Notes under the pieces: model-generated
Seen by the model: only the letters and a program-made list of their open reading frames with translations
What the model was told of the DNA's origin: nothing
The model's database searches: none
Position numbers and translations under genes: made by a program
Shown: one piece after another, positions 17,112 through 25,833 of the stretch
Layout of the letters: every line of letters begins with the position of its first letter
How positions within the stretch are numbered: position 1 is the stretch's first letter
DNA from: Hymenobacter sp. BT18
GTDB taxonomy: Bacteria > Bacteroidota > Bacteroidia > Cytophagales > Hymenobacteraceae
Direction: 5' to 3'
Length of the DNA stretch: 64,000 nt
Assembly: GCF_012273015.1 (NCBI RefSeq)
Contig: NZ_CP050954.1
Location: forward strand, 3,512,001 to 3,576,000

Positions 17112-19127
17112 TTACGGCTTCTTTTTCAGGACGATACGCTCGGCGTGCTTGGCCACAATCAGGCTGTAAAACTCGCGCAGGCTGGCGTATTCCTCGGCCG
17201 AGTAGGCCGCCTTGGTAAAGGAAATGCGGCTCACCACCTGCAGGCCGCCCGCCGTTGGGGCTACCACATATTGGAATCGGCCGCCGTTATCAGGCAGGGA
17301 TATGGCGGCACTCTTGGGCAATTCCTCCACTTCGTAGCCCGTGGGCAACTGGAAGGTCAGCATAAGAGTTTCTTCGCGGCCGGCCCCGAAATCCACCGGG
17401 AACTGCCGGTTTACGAGTTTGAACGGATTTTCATCCTCCCCAAAATTACGCATGGGGCTGAAGTACAGCGTCCCGTTCGGGTCCTCGTCGCCGGGGGCTT
17501 CCACTTCCATATCCACGGCTAGGGGCTTGGCCAGCAAATCGGCTTGCTGCACGGTGTATTTGGGCACCGCCCAGCCGTCTTTCTGTTTCAGGTAGTTGGT
17601 CTCGATGTACTTCTTCTCGCCAAGTTTCTGCAACGAGGCGCGGGCGCTCAGGGCGTTGTAGCCGGCGTGTTCGTCGTGAATTTTACCTTTCCAGCCTCCC
17701 CGGTCGTCGAGCTGCAACTGGGCCGTCTGGAAATGTACATAGCGCTGCCGGGAGGCTACCGTCAGCCAGTGGTCTTCCAAGCTTTTCTCCGTTACCAGGT
17801 GGGCCCGCGTGTTAAGCACCCGTTCCGGGAGCATCCCAAAATCGGCGTGTTTCTGGGTGGCATCCAGCAGCAGCGCTTCTGCCTGGCCTGGGAGCGTCAC
17901 GGCTGCCAGCACGTAGTTGAAGCGGCTCATCATGGGGGAGCTTTCATCCAGCCGGCCATGGTCGCGGGTGCTGAGGATGGCAGGGTTGGCGGTAAGCCCC
18001 ACGTTGCGTAGCAGCCCAATCAACAACAGGTTGATGTCGGCCGAGTTGCCGGTGTGTTGCTCGTAGGCCTTGCGCACGCCTGCGCTATACATGCGGTCCA
18101 GGTCGTTGTACTGCACATTGGTCTGCACCAACTGCTGCACGGCGGCGGCGCGCGCCAGGGGCTCGGTGTGCTTGGCCATAATGGCCGCTACTTCGGCCTT
18201 CAGGAAGCCCGTGCGGTTTAGCTGGGTACCAAAGTTTTCAGCGGCCAGGAGCTCACTATTTATTTTGTTCCAGTTGCCTGTGGCTTCCTCGTAGGGTTGT
18301 TGGGGAAACTGCGTGCCTCTCAGCTCAAAATCGATGCGGGAAACGTAGTCCCGGGTGGTTGTGATAAAAGGTTCCTGCCGGAAGCCCGGCACGTCTTTCA
18401 TCACCCACCGGTACGTCTTGGTGCGGGCGGTAATGTTTTCCATGGCGCCGCCTTCCTGGCGCACCGTAAACTGGGTGTTGCCCTCGTTCTGTTCACTGGC
18501 AGCTAGGGGCTCGTAGCCCTGCATAGCCATCCGGTAATCGAAGTACTCAGGAATGCTGGCCCGGTACTCGCTCCAGCGCACGGGCACCGAATACTGAAAC
18601 TGCCAGTCCTGAAAATTAAACCAGAAGTCTGACGACACGTTGTAGGCATACTCGATGATTGAGCCTTCCTTGACGTTGGGCAGCGTGAATTTGCGGACGG
18701 AGTAGTTGGCATCGCGCTGTTCCGTAAAGATGCCCGACGATTCCAGTTTCTCCTTTACCAACTGGCCATTCACCAGGTTGTAGGTAAAGCCCCGCAAGTT
18801 GCTCAGCCGCTCTTCATTGCCATTCTTCCGGTACAGCGGAACACTGACCGTGGCCATGTCATAGCCTGCTTTCTTGAGAATCTTGATGCGGGTAACGCGT
18901 TCAAATACAACCTTGAACTGGTTCTGCACATACTCAAAATGCGTCCGTCCAAAATCGGCCATCACCACAGCTTCGGCGGCGGTGTCGGCCGCAAAGTTCT
19001 TGGCATCAAACTCTTTCAGATCGAGCTTGCCAAATTTGATGGGTTCTGCCTGGGCTTGGGCCGATGGAGCCGTTGCGCAGCCCAGGCCCAGAGCCAGTGT
19101 GATAAAGGAAAGTACACGTAGTATCAT
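17112..19127 (-). CDS. DUF3857 protein, transglutaminase fold without catalytic Cys/His
   Basis: A 671-residue exported protein (signal peptide CATAPSAQAQ), second gene of the operon. The DUF3857 part is well preserved (NVKEGSIIEYAYNVSSDFWFNFQDWQFQYS). In the transglutaminase-like part the active-site Cys is replaced by Ser362 (HTGNSADINLLLIGLLRNVG) and the His by Tyr405 (RFNYVLAAV); the Asp survives (LLLDATQ, Asp422). It is therefore likely non-enzymatic, perhaps a binding or scaffolding partner of the intact third gene. Only 33 bases separate it from the upstream paralogue. Confidence 0.85.
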   Translation of the reverse strand: MILRVLSFITLALGLGCATAPSAQAQAEPIKFGKLDLKEFDAKNFAADTAAEAVVMADFGRTHFEYVQNQFKVVFERVTRIKILKKAGYDMATVSVPLYRKNGNEERLSNLRGFTYNLVNGQLVKEKLESSGIFTEQRDANYSVRKFTLPNVKEGSIIEYAYNVSSDFWFNFQDWQFQYSVPVRWSEYRASIPEYFDYRMAMQGYEPLAASEQNEGNTQFTVRQEGGAMENITARTKTYRWVMKDVPGFRQEPFITTTRDYVSRIDFELRGTQFPQQPYEEATGNWNKINSELLAAENFGTQLNRTGFLKAEVAAIMAKHTEPLARAAAVQQLVQTNVQYNDLDRMYSAGVRKAYEQHTGNSADINLLLIGLLRNVGLTANPAILSTRDHGRLDESSPMMSRFNYVLAAVTLPGQAEALLLDATQKHADFGMLPERVLNTRAHLVTEKSLEDHWLTVASRQRYVHFQTAQLQLDDRGGWKGKIHDEHAGYNALSARASLQKLGEKKYIETNYLKQKDGWAVPKYTVQQADLLAKPLAVDMEVEAPGDEDPNGTLYFSPMRNFGEDENPFKLVNRQFPVDFGAGREETLMLTFQLPTGYEVEELPKSAAISLPDNGGRFQYVVAPTAGGLQVVSRISFTKAAYSAEEYASLREFYSLIVAKHAERIVLKKKP

Positions 19128-19160
19128 AGGGAGAAGGCAAAGGTGACGGTAGATTTAAAA

Positions 19161-21188
19161 CTAAGGGCGGGCACCGGTGCTGAGCACCAGCGGCTCGGCG
19201 TGTTTGGCCACGATGCGGGCGTAGAACTCGCGCAGGTTCGCATATTCGGCCGCGCTGTACTGTGCTTTGTTTAGCTGCAGCCGGCTCATAAACTGCACCG
19301 TGCGGCCTTCCTGAGCGCAGAGGTAGGTAAACCGGCCGCCATTATCGGGCAGAGCCAGGCTTTGACTTTGCGGCTTTTCGGTCAGTGTAACCCCATCTGG
19401 CAGGGTAAGCGTGAGCTGGTGCGTTTCGTCGCGGGTAATACCAAAGTCGACGGGGAAGTAGCGGCTTTCGGCGCTGAACGGGTTGCTGTTTAAACCCAGG
19501 CGGGCCAGCAGCGCGAGGTAGGTGGTGGTAGCCTGACCTTCCGTATTGTCCATCTGCAAGGGCAGATCCAGCTGCAGCGAGTGGGCTGGTTCCCGCTGGT
19601 GCTGCCACACGGCGGCCGAAATAGGAGTGGTATCGTCGCCCAACTGCTGCTGAAGGGTGCGCACCAACTGAGCCGGCTCTGTAGTGCGGGCTTCAGCAGC
19701 CGCGTAGCCGCTCCATTCCCAGTGCGTTTTGCCCTGCAAAGATCCATCGGGCTGCAAGGTGAGCGTGGTTTTACTGAAATAAGCCTGCCGTTGCGTTGGA
19801 GCCAACGAAACCCACCGCCCGAGGGCCGCCGGTGCCGTTAGCAACCGTCCGTTGCCGTTGAGGCAGCGCTTCGGCAGCATCCCCAGCGGCACTACGGGCT
19901 CCGTAGCGTCTACCAGCAGCTCCGTGTTATCAGGAAGGCGTACGTGGGCCACTACGTAGTTGAAGTTGTTGAGCACGGGCATCGATTCCAGCACATGACC
20001 GTGGCTGCGGGTGCTCAGCAGGAGAGGATTTGCATCCAGCCCGGCCGCCCGCAGGCTTTGCACCAGCAGCAGATTTACATCGGCCACGTTGCCCTGGCCT
20101 CGTTGGGTAGCTTCTTTTAAGGTTTTAGTCAGGTAGAGCTGTTCCTGCCCGTTGTACTTCATGGTTTGCTGCACCAGGGCCACCACGGCGGCGGCCCGTT
20201 CCCGGGGCTCCGGCAAGCGAGCTTTCAAAGCGCTTATCTGGGCGGTAAGCGTTGATTTCTGATACAGGTCGCGGCCAAACTGCTCCTGCTGCAGTAGTTC
20301 GGTGCCGATGGCTTCCCAGGTAGCTGCTACATCCCGGGGCTCCTGGTTGGGGTACTGAATGGTCGACAGCTCAAAATCAACCGAAGAGAAATAATCAAGC
20401 TGGGCGGTCATGAAAGGCTCTTCGCGGAGCGCGGGCACATTCTTCATAACCCAGCGGCTGCTCAAGGCCTGGGTATTGATGTTGTATTCCTGGGCCGGCG
20501 CCAGTCCCTCGAAGCTGTGGGACATACGGGTATTATACGGTACGGGCTTGTCTTCCTGCACCGCGAAGGGCAGATAGCTCCGCGTAATCTGTTTGTAGCG
20601 GAAGTAGGCTGGAATAACCGTGCGGTACTCGCTCCAGCGGGTGGGGATGGTATGCTGAAAGCGCCAGGCCTGCAGGTTAAACAGGAAGTCGGACTCTACG
20701 GTGTAGGTGAACTCGATGATGGAGCCCTCCCGCACGTTAGGCAAGGTAAAACGGTAGCTCGTGTGATTTTTGTCTTGTTCATCCTTGAAGACAGCATTTT
20801 CGGCCATCTTCTCCTGGATCAGCTTGCCATCAACCAGGTTGTAAGTAATGCCTTTCAGCTTTTTGAAGCGTTCCGTCTGTTCGTTTCGGCGGTAGAGGGG
20901 CACCTGCACGGTGGCCCAAGGGTAGCCAGCCTTGCGCCGAATCAGAATGCGGGCGGTACGCACGTATTCCAGCTGAAAACCCTCGCGGCCACCCACAATT
21001 CTTGACTGGCCGAAGTCGCAGAGCATGACGGCCGGGGCGGCGGAGTCGGCGGGAGCGGCCACGAAATCGGCTGCGGTAACCTTACCGAAGACGAGGGGCA
21101 CTTCCTGGGCCAGCGCGGTGGGGGCAGCCAGCACCAGCAGGCATAAAATAGCGAGCCGCCCGGATAAAGTGAATGGCCTGATAATCAC
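19161..21188 (-). CDS. DUF3857 protein, transglutaminase fold without catalytic Cys/His (first of operon)
   Basis: A 675-residue exported protein (signal peptide AAPTALAQ), first gene of the operon, opening with a GTG codon at 21188. It is closely related to the second gene along its whole length (for example NVREGSIIEFTYTVESDFLFNLQAWRFQ). Here the Cys position is Val368 (RGQGNVADVNLLL) and the His position Tyr411 (NNFNYVVAHV), while Asp is kept (LLVDATE). This is a second, independently substituted copy, so catalysis is not expected. It probably works with its two neighbours in the periplasm. Confidence 0.85.
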   Translation of the reverse strand: MIIRPFTLSGRLAILCLLVLAAPTALAQEVPLVFGKVTAADFVAAPADSAAPAVMLCDFGQSRIVGGREGFQLEYVRTARILIRRKAGYPWATVQVPLYRRNEQTERFKKLKGITYNLVDGKLIQEKMAENAVFKDEQDKNHTSYRFTLPNVREGSIIEFTYTVESDFLFNLQAWRFQHTIPTRWSEYRTVIPAYFRYKQITRSYLPFAVQEDKPVPYNTRMSHSFEGLAPAQEYNINTQALSSRWVMKNVPALREEPFMTAQLDYFSSVDFELSTIQYPNQEPRDVAATWEAIGTELLQQEQFGRDLYQKSTLTAQISALKARLPEPRERAAAVVALVQQTMKYNGQEQLYLTKTLKEATQRGQGNVADVNLLLVQSLRAAGLDANPLLLSTRSHGHVLESMPVLNNFNYVVAHVRLPDNTELLVDATEPVVPLGMLPKRCLNGNGRLLTAPAALGRWVSLAPTQRQAYFSKTTLTLQPDGSLQGKTHWEWSGYAAAEARTTEPAQLVRTLQQQLGDDTTPISAAVWQHQREPAHSLQLDLPLQMDNTEGQATTTYLALLARLGLNSNPFSAESRYFPVDFGITRDETHQLTLTLPDGVTLTEKPQSQSLALPDNGGRFTYLCAQEGRTVQFMSRLQLNKAQYSAAEYANLREFYARIVAKHAEPLVLSTGARP

Positions 21189-21347
21189 CCGAAATATTAT
21201 TTAAATCAGACAAAAGATAAACCTCTAAAGAACTGGCCAAATAGCTTTTAGCCAGCGTATGCTCAACTTAGACGTTCTTCATCAAATGTACATAATTCGG
21301 TCAGGTGCATAAATACGCCCCACCGTTTTGGCCTGAAATATTTTGGC

Positions 21348-22550
21348 TTACTGCGCTGCCGGGCGGCTGCGCACAGCCACCAGCAGGTACACCAGAGCCA
21401 CTAGCAGGAGGGCCGCGCTCAGCAGGTGCACGTAGGGCAGGCGGGCCGTGGTGTTGTCGTAAAGCCAGCCGGCCAGCAAGGCTCCCAGGCCAATGCCTAC
21501 TTCCAGGGCAATGTACATGGTGGCCACGGCCCGGCCGCGCCGCTCGGGGTGGCTCAAGTCTACCGTCCAGGCATACAGCGTGGGGGAGTTGAGGCCTGCA
21601 CCCAGCCCAAACAAAACCGCGCCCGTCAGAAACAGCACCACCGACTGGCCCATAAACGCCAGCACCAGCAAGGCCAGCAGCAGCAGGCCCGCCGACACGC
21701 GCAGCACCGGCACGCGGCCGTAGGTATCGGAGGCGCGGCCCGCCACCAGGCGCACCAGCAGGGAAGTAAGCGTGTAGGAGGTGTAGAAAAGTCCTTTGTC
21801 GGCGCCTTTCAGGCCCAGGGCCACGCTTTGGTCGGGCACCACCGTGAGGATGGCGCCGAAGGGAAACAAGCACAGCATGGTAATGAGGGCGGGCTTGAAC
21901 ACGCGGGGCTCCAGCACCTCGTGCCACTCCAGGCGCAGCAAACTCCAGCTGAAGGGCTGGCGCTGGGCGGCGGGCAGGGTTTCCGTCATGGTGCCCTGCA
22001 CGGCCAAACTCAGCAGAGCCAGCCCCGAAGAGCAGTAGAATAGGGTGTTGAGCGAAAACGTAGCCGTGATATAGGGCCCCAGGGCCGGGCCGGCAGCCAT
22101 GCCAAGGGAGCCCGCCACACCCAGTAGCCCCATGGCCTCCCCGCGCCGGGAAAGCGGAATGATGTCGGCAATGAAGGCCGCCGTGCCGGTGGGCTTGAAG
22201 CCGGTGCTGAAGCCGTGGACCAAGCGCAGCAGCAGAAACCCGGTGACGGTAGTAGCCCAGGGGTAGAAAAAGCCGCAGACAAAGCACACCAGCGAGCCAA
22301 ACACCATCACCGGAATGCGTCCCACCGTGTCGGCCAGCTTGCCGCTGAAGGGCCGCGAAAGGCCCGCCGTGAGCGTAAACAAGGCAATGATGTAGCCCTT
22401 ATAGTCGCCGCCGCCCATGCGCGCCAGGTAATCCGGCAGCTCGGGCAGGAGCATGTTGAAGCTCATGAAAAAGAAAAACGACGACAGGCACATCAGCCAG
22501 AAGCCGGCCGTGTAGACCTTGGGCGAAGCAGCAGAAGCAGGAGTGGGCAT
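21348..22550 (-). CDS. MFS transporter, exporter-like
   Basis: A 400-residue inner-membrane transporter with about 12 hydrophobic helices. The motif-A loop is visible in the first half (SGKLADTVGRIPVMVFG) and again in the second half (GRASDTYGRVPVLRVS). The segment LLRLVHGFSTGFKPTGTAAFIADIIP matches the drug-exporter subgroup region around helices 4-5. It belongs to the arabinose-efflux/YfcJ-like part of the superfamily by general look. The substrate cannot be told from sequence. Divergent from the ABC exporter gene, with a 106-base shared promoter region. Confidence 0.88.
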   Translation of the reverse strand: MPTPASAASPKVYTAGFWLMCLSSFFFFMSFNMLLPELPDYLARMGGGDYKGYIIALFTLTAGLSRPFSGKLADTVGRIPVMVFGSLVCFVCGFFYPWATTVTGFLLLRLVHGFSTGFKPTGTAAFIADIIPLSRRGEAMGLLGVAGSLGMAAGPALGPYITATFSLNTLFYCSSGLALLSLAVQGTMTETLPAAQRQPFSWSLLRLEWHEVLEPRVFKPALITMLCLFPFGAILTVVPDQSVALGLKGADKGLFYTSYTLTSLLVRLVAGRASDTYGRVPVLRVSAGLLLLALLVLAFMGQSVVLFLTGAVLFGLGAGLNSPTLYAWTVDLSHPERRGRAVATMYIALEVGIGLGALLAGWLYDNTTARLPYVHLLSAALLLVALVYLLVAVRSRPAAQ

Positions 22551-22656
22551 TGCGGCAAAGGTACGCCGGCCGGCTTGTACTGCCCGACATAACGGGCTTT
22601 TCTGCCAAAACGGCTTCTTTCAGCTTCCGGCCCGAAGTGTGCCGTAGAAGCTTCCT

Positions 22657-24534
22657 ATGTCCTGGTTTTCTGATTTCCTGACCACCATTTCCGCCAAAAA
22701 GCCCCGCCCCGACGGCAAACCCGCCCTCTCGGTGCGGGAGCGGGTGTCGGCCCTGCGCAACCTGCCGGCTTTTCTGCGCCTGATCTGGGAAACCAGCCCA
22801 GGCCTTACCCTGGGCAATGCCAGCCTGCGGCTGGTGCGGGCCGCGCTGCCGCTGGCCATGCTCTACGTCGGCCAGCTGCTGCTCGACGCGGTGGTGCAGC
22901 TCAGCCGCCTGCCCGCTGCCGAGCGCACCCTCACGCCGGTGCTGGGCTTGCTGACTCTGGAGTTTGGGCTGGCCATTCTGTCTGACGGTCTGGGCCGGGC
23001 AGTGGCCCTGCTCGACTCCTTGCTGGGCGACCTGTTCGCCAACCGCTCCTCGGTGCGGCTGATGGAGCATGCCGCCGAGCTGGACCTCGACCAGTTTGAG
23101 GACAGCACCTTCTACGACAAGCTGGAGCGGGCCCGCCGCCAGACTCTCTCGCGCACGGTGCTCATGGCCCAGGTTCTTTCGCAGGCCCAGGACGTCATTA
23201 CCATGCTGTTTCTGGCTGTGGGGCTGGCCGCCTTCAACCCCTGGCTGCTGTTGCTGCTGCTAGTGGCCGTTATCCCCGCCTTCCTGGGTGAGTCGCACTT
23301 TAATGAGCGTAGCTACTCCCTGGTACACGGCTGGACGCCCGAGCGGCGCGAGCTGGACTATCTGCGCCAAACCGGCGCCTCCGACGAAACGGCTAAGGAA
23401 GTCAAGATTTTCGGACTTTCAGGGTTTCTGATTGACCGGTTTCGGCTGCTATCCGACGAGTTTTACCAGAAAAACAAGCGCCTCGTGATTCGGCGGGCCG
23501 GTTGGGGTGCTTTCTTCGCGGCAGTTGGCGCGGCCGGCTACTACGCTGCCTATGTGTATATCATCACCCAGGCCGTAGGCGGGCGCATCAGCATCGGGCA
23601 GCTCACGTTTCTGGCCGGCTCGTTTGCCCGCATGCGCGGTTTGCTCGAAGGCATCCTGAGCCGGTTCAGCACGGTGGCCGAGGGCGCATTGTATCTGCAG
23701 GATTTCTTTGACTTTTTCCACCTGCAGCCCCGCATCCGCCGCGACGATTCGCGCCCCGTGCGCCCGTTTCCCCGGCCCATTCAGCAGGGCTTTACCTTCG
23801 ACAATGTAGGCTTCAAGTACCGCAACGCGGAGAAGTGGGCCGTGCGCAACCTGTCCTTTACCCTGCAGGCCGGGGAAAAGCTGGCTCTGGTGGGCGAAAA
23901 CGGCGCCGGTAAAACCACCCTCGTCAAGCTTCTGTCGCGCCTCTACGACCCCACCGAGGGTCGCATCCTGCTCGACGGCCACGACCTGCGCGACTACGAC
24001 CCGGCCGAGCTACGCCAGGAAATCGGGGTGATTTTCCAGGATTTCGTGCGCTTCCAGCTGTCGGCCGGCCAGAACCTGGCCGTGGGCCGCATCGAGCAGA
24101 AAGATAACCAGCCCCGCATCGAGCAGGCCGCTGCCCAGAGCCTCGCCGATTCGGTGGTGCGCAAGCTGCCCGAGGGCTACAACCAGATCATCGGCCGGCG
24201 CTTTGCCAAGGGCGTGGACCTAAGCGGGGGCGAGTGGCAGAAAATAGCCCTCGGCCGAGCCTACATGCGCGACGCCCAGCTCCTGATCCTCGACGAGCCC
24301 ACCGCCGCCCTCGACGCCCGCGCCGAGTACGAGGTGTTCCAGCGCTTCAAGGATCTGACCCAGGGTAAAACCGCCGTGCTCATCAGCCACCGCTTCAGCA
24401 CCGTGCGCATGGCTGACCGCATCCTGGTCATCGAAAACGGGCAGTTCGTGGAAATCGGCTCCCACGAGGAGCTGCTGGCCCGCGGTGGCCGCTACGCCGA
24501 GCTGTTTCAGCTGCAGGCAGCGGGGTATCGGTAA
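22657..24534 (+). CDS. ABC exporter, fused permease and ATPase
   Basis: A 625-residue half-transporter that would act as a dimer in the inner membrane. The N-terminal 350 residues are the transmembrane domain. The ATPase part has Walker A GENGAGKTT (from residue 413), Q-loop VIFQDFVRFQ, signature LSGGEWQ (about 522), Walker B LLILDEPTAAL (about 541) and H-loop ISHRFSTVR. LSGGEWQK rather than LSGGQ recalls the subgroup near peptide or lipid exporters with cytoplasmic extensions. The substrate is unknown. It stands alone between the MFS gene and a small palindrome. Confidence 0.92.
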   Translation: MSWFSDFLTTISAKKPRPDGKPALSVRERVSALRNLPAFLRLIWETSPGLTLGNASLRLVRAALPLAMLYVGQLLLDAVVQLSRLPAAERTLTPVLGLLTLEFGLAILSDGLGRAVALLDSLLGDLFANRSSVRLMEHAAELDLDQFEDSTFYDKLERARRQTLSRTVLMAQVLSQAQDVITMLFLAVGLAAFNPWLLLLLLVAVIPAFLGESHFNERSYSLVHGWTPERRELDYLRQTGASDETAKEVKIFGLSGFLIDRFRLLSDEFYQKNKRLVIRRAGWGAFFAAVGAAGYYAAYVYIITQAVGGRISIGQLTFLAGSFARMRGLLEGILSRFSTVAEGALYLQDFFDFFHLQPRIRRDDSRPVRPFPRPIQQGFTFDNVGFKYRNAEKWAVRNLSFTLQAGEKLALVGENGAGKTTLVKLLSRLYDPTEGRILLDGHDLRDYDPAELRQEIGVIFQDFVRFQLSAGQNLAVGRIEQKDNQPRIEQAAAQSLADSVVRKLPEGYNQIIGRRFAKGVDLSGGEWQKIALGRAYMRDAQLLILDEPTAALDARAEYEVFQRFKDLTQGKTAVLISHRFSTVRMADRILVIENGQFVEIGSHEELLARGGRYAELFQLQAAGYR

Positions 24535-24586
24535 ATAGGCAGCTGGCAAGCTTTCGTTTAGGGCTGTGTCTGAAAATTCCTAAATG

Positions 24587-24613
24587 GTCATGCTTCGACA
24601 GGCTCAGCATGAC
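24587..24613. repeat. Short palindromic element (GTCATGCT/AGCATGAC)
   Basis: A 27-base imperfect palindrome with 8-bp outer arms. The same outer word opens and closes the much larger inverted repeat at 25673-25767, so both are members of one intergenic element family. Confidence 0.65.
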
Positions 24614-24657
24614 ACTTCCTAACTACACTCTAAATGAGAGTAGCTGAATTAAAACCA

Positions 24658-24695
24658 AAAACGTCCTGCCAGATGCTAATCTGGCAGGACGTTTC
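24658..24695 (-). terminator. Terminator of the MBL hydrolase gene
   Basis: A 14-bp perfect stem (ACGTCCTGCCAGAT with its complement) closes on the 4-base loop GCTA. On the minus strand it is followed by TTTTGGTTTT. It starts 17 bases after the stop codon. Confidence 0.85.
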
Positions 24696-24711
24696 GTATA
24701 GTTTTGGGGAG

Positions 24712-25491
24712 TTACTGAGCGGCCGGGTACCAGTTGCGCAGGCGCACGTCAATTTTCTTGTTGGCAGCGTTTACCGTTTTCTTGAAGGCGTCCACGTCGC
24801 TCAGGCCGTTCTGGCCGCGGTAGTGGTAGGGGTACACAATGCCCGGCTTAAAGGCCAACACGCCCTGGGCGGCTTGGTCCACGTTCATGGTGTAGGGCAG
24901 GTTCATGCACACAAACGCCACGTCGATGCCTTTGAGGGCGCGCATTTCGGGAATGTCTTCCGTGTCGCCGGAGAGGTACACGTTTTTGCCGCCCAGGTTC
25001 AGCACGTAGCCATTGCCCCGGCCTTTGGTGTGCATGGCGTCGGCGGCTTCGGGCAGGTTATACATGGGAATGGCCGAAACGCTCATGCCCAGGGTGTCGA
25101 GCTTCTGGCCGTTGCCGAGGATGCGGGCCTGGGTTTTGTACTCAGCCGGGAGTTGATCGGCCACGGCTTTGGGCACTACCATCAGGGCTTTGCCTACAGA
25201 CAGTCCCGCTAGCGTCTTGGGGTCCAGGTGGTCGCCGTGGATGTCGGTAATCAGGATAACATCAGGGGCTGCCAGCCCGGCGTAGGCCTCGGCCCCGCCG
25301 TAGGGGTCCACGTAGATGGTTTTGCCGTTCCAGGTCAGCACCACGCTGCCGTGGGTGATGGGCTGCACGGTGAGCGGGCCTTTCTTGGTGGCAATCTGGT
25401 CGGAGGCTACGCGCGGTGGGGCAGTGGTCTGAGCTTGCGTCTGCAGGGCAAAAACAGCCAGGGCGGCCGTGAGCAGGAGGGTAAACTTCAT
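24712..25491 (-). CDS. Exported MBL-fold metallo-hydrolase
   Basis: A 259-residue protein with a signal peptide (FALQTQAQTT). It has a metallo-beta-lactamase fold of the UlaG/L-ascorbate-lactonase-like subgroup. Metal ligands are in ILITDIHGDHLD, where the usual HxHxDH appears as DxHxDH, then LSGDTEDIPEM and a C-terminal YPYHYRGQNG. The ATG at 25491 was chosen because it opens the signal peptide; an ATG at 25560 lies in a frame rich in proline and unlike a leader. Probably periplasmic. The substrate is unknown. Confidence 0.85.
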   Translation of the reverse strand: MKFTLLLTAALAVFALQTQAQTTAPPRVASDQIATKKGPLTVQPITHGSVVLTWNGKTIYVDPYGGAEAYAGLAAPDVILITDIHGDHLDPKTLAGLSVGKALMVVPKAVADQLPAEYKTQARILGNGQKLDTLGMSVSAIPMYNLPEAADAMHTKGRGNGYVLNLGGKNVYLSGDTEDIPEMRALKGIDVAFVCMNLPYTMNVDQAAQGVLAFKPGIVYPYHYRGQNGLSDVDAFKKTVNAANKKIDVRLRNWYPAAQ

Positions 25492-25833
25492 CTGTTTTTT
25501 TAGGGGATTGGGGGGGTGAAAGTTGATGCCGGATTTGGCGGGCAGCGGGCCTGTAGGCATAGCCGCTAACCAAAAACCGTAGCAATAACCTGTTCACCGG
25601 TTACAAGTTCAGGCTAGCACCAGCCCTAGCAAAAACCTGGGCAGAAGTAAGCACATCGAATTGAATTTAGAACGTCATGCTGAGCGAAGCCGAAGCATCT
25701 CTACCGCTTTGTTGGATTACTACCACAACGAAGCGGTAGAGATGCTTCGGCTTCGCTCAGCATGACGGCCTTTTTGCTGCTGCTACTTTGTACGAAAACT
25801 TGTTATCTGGTCTATACCAGTCTATGCCCTACT
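25492..25833. other. Intergenic stretch holding one large inverted repeat
   Basis: About 340 bases between the MBL gene and xdhC. The only structure seen is the inverted repeat at 25673-25767. No gene is supported. Confidence 0.55.
25673..25767. repeat. 41-bp inverted repeat, MITE-like
   Basis: Arms 25673-25713 and 25727-25767 are complementary except for one position, with a 13-base spacer. The arms begin CGTCATGCTGAGCGAAGCC. It would form a very stable hairpin on either strand and could end the leftward xdh operon transcript, though it lacks a T-run right after the stem. No open frame lies inside. Confidence 0.85.
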
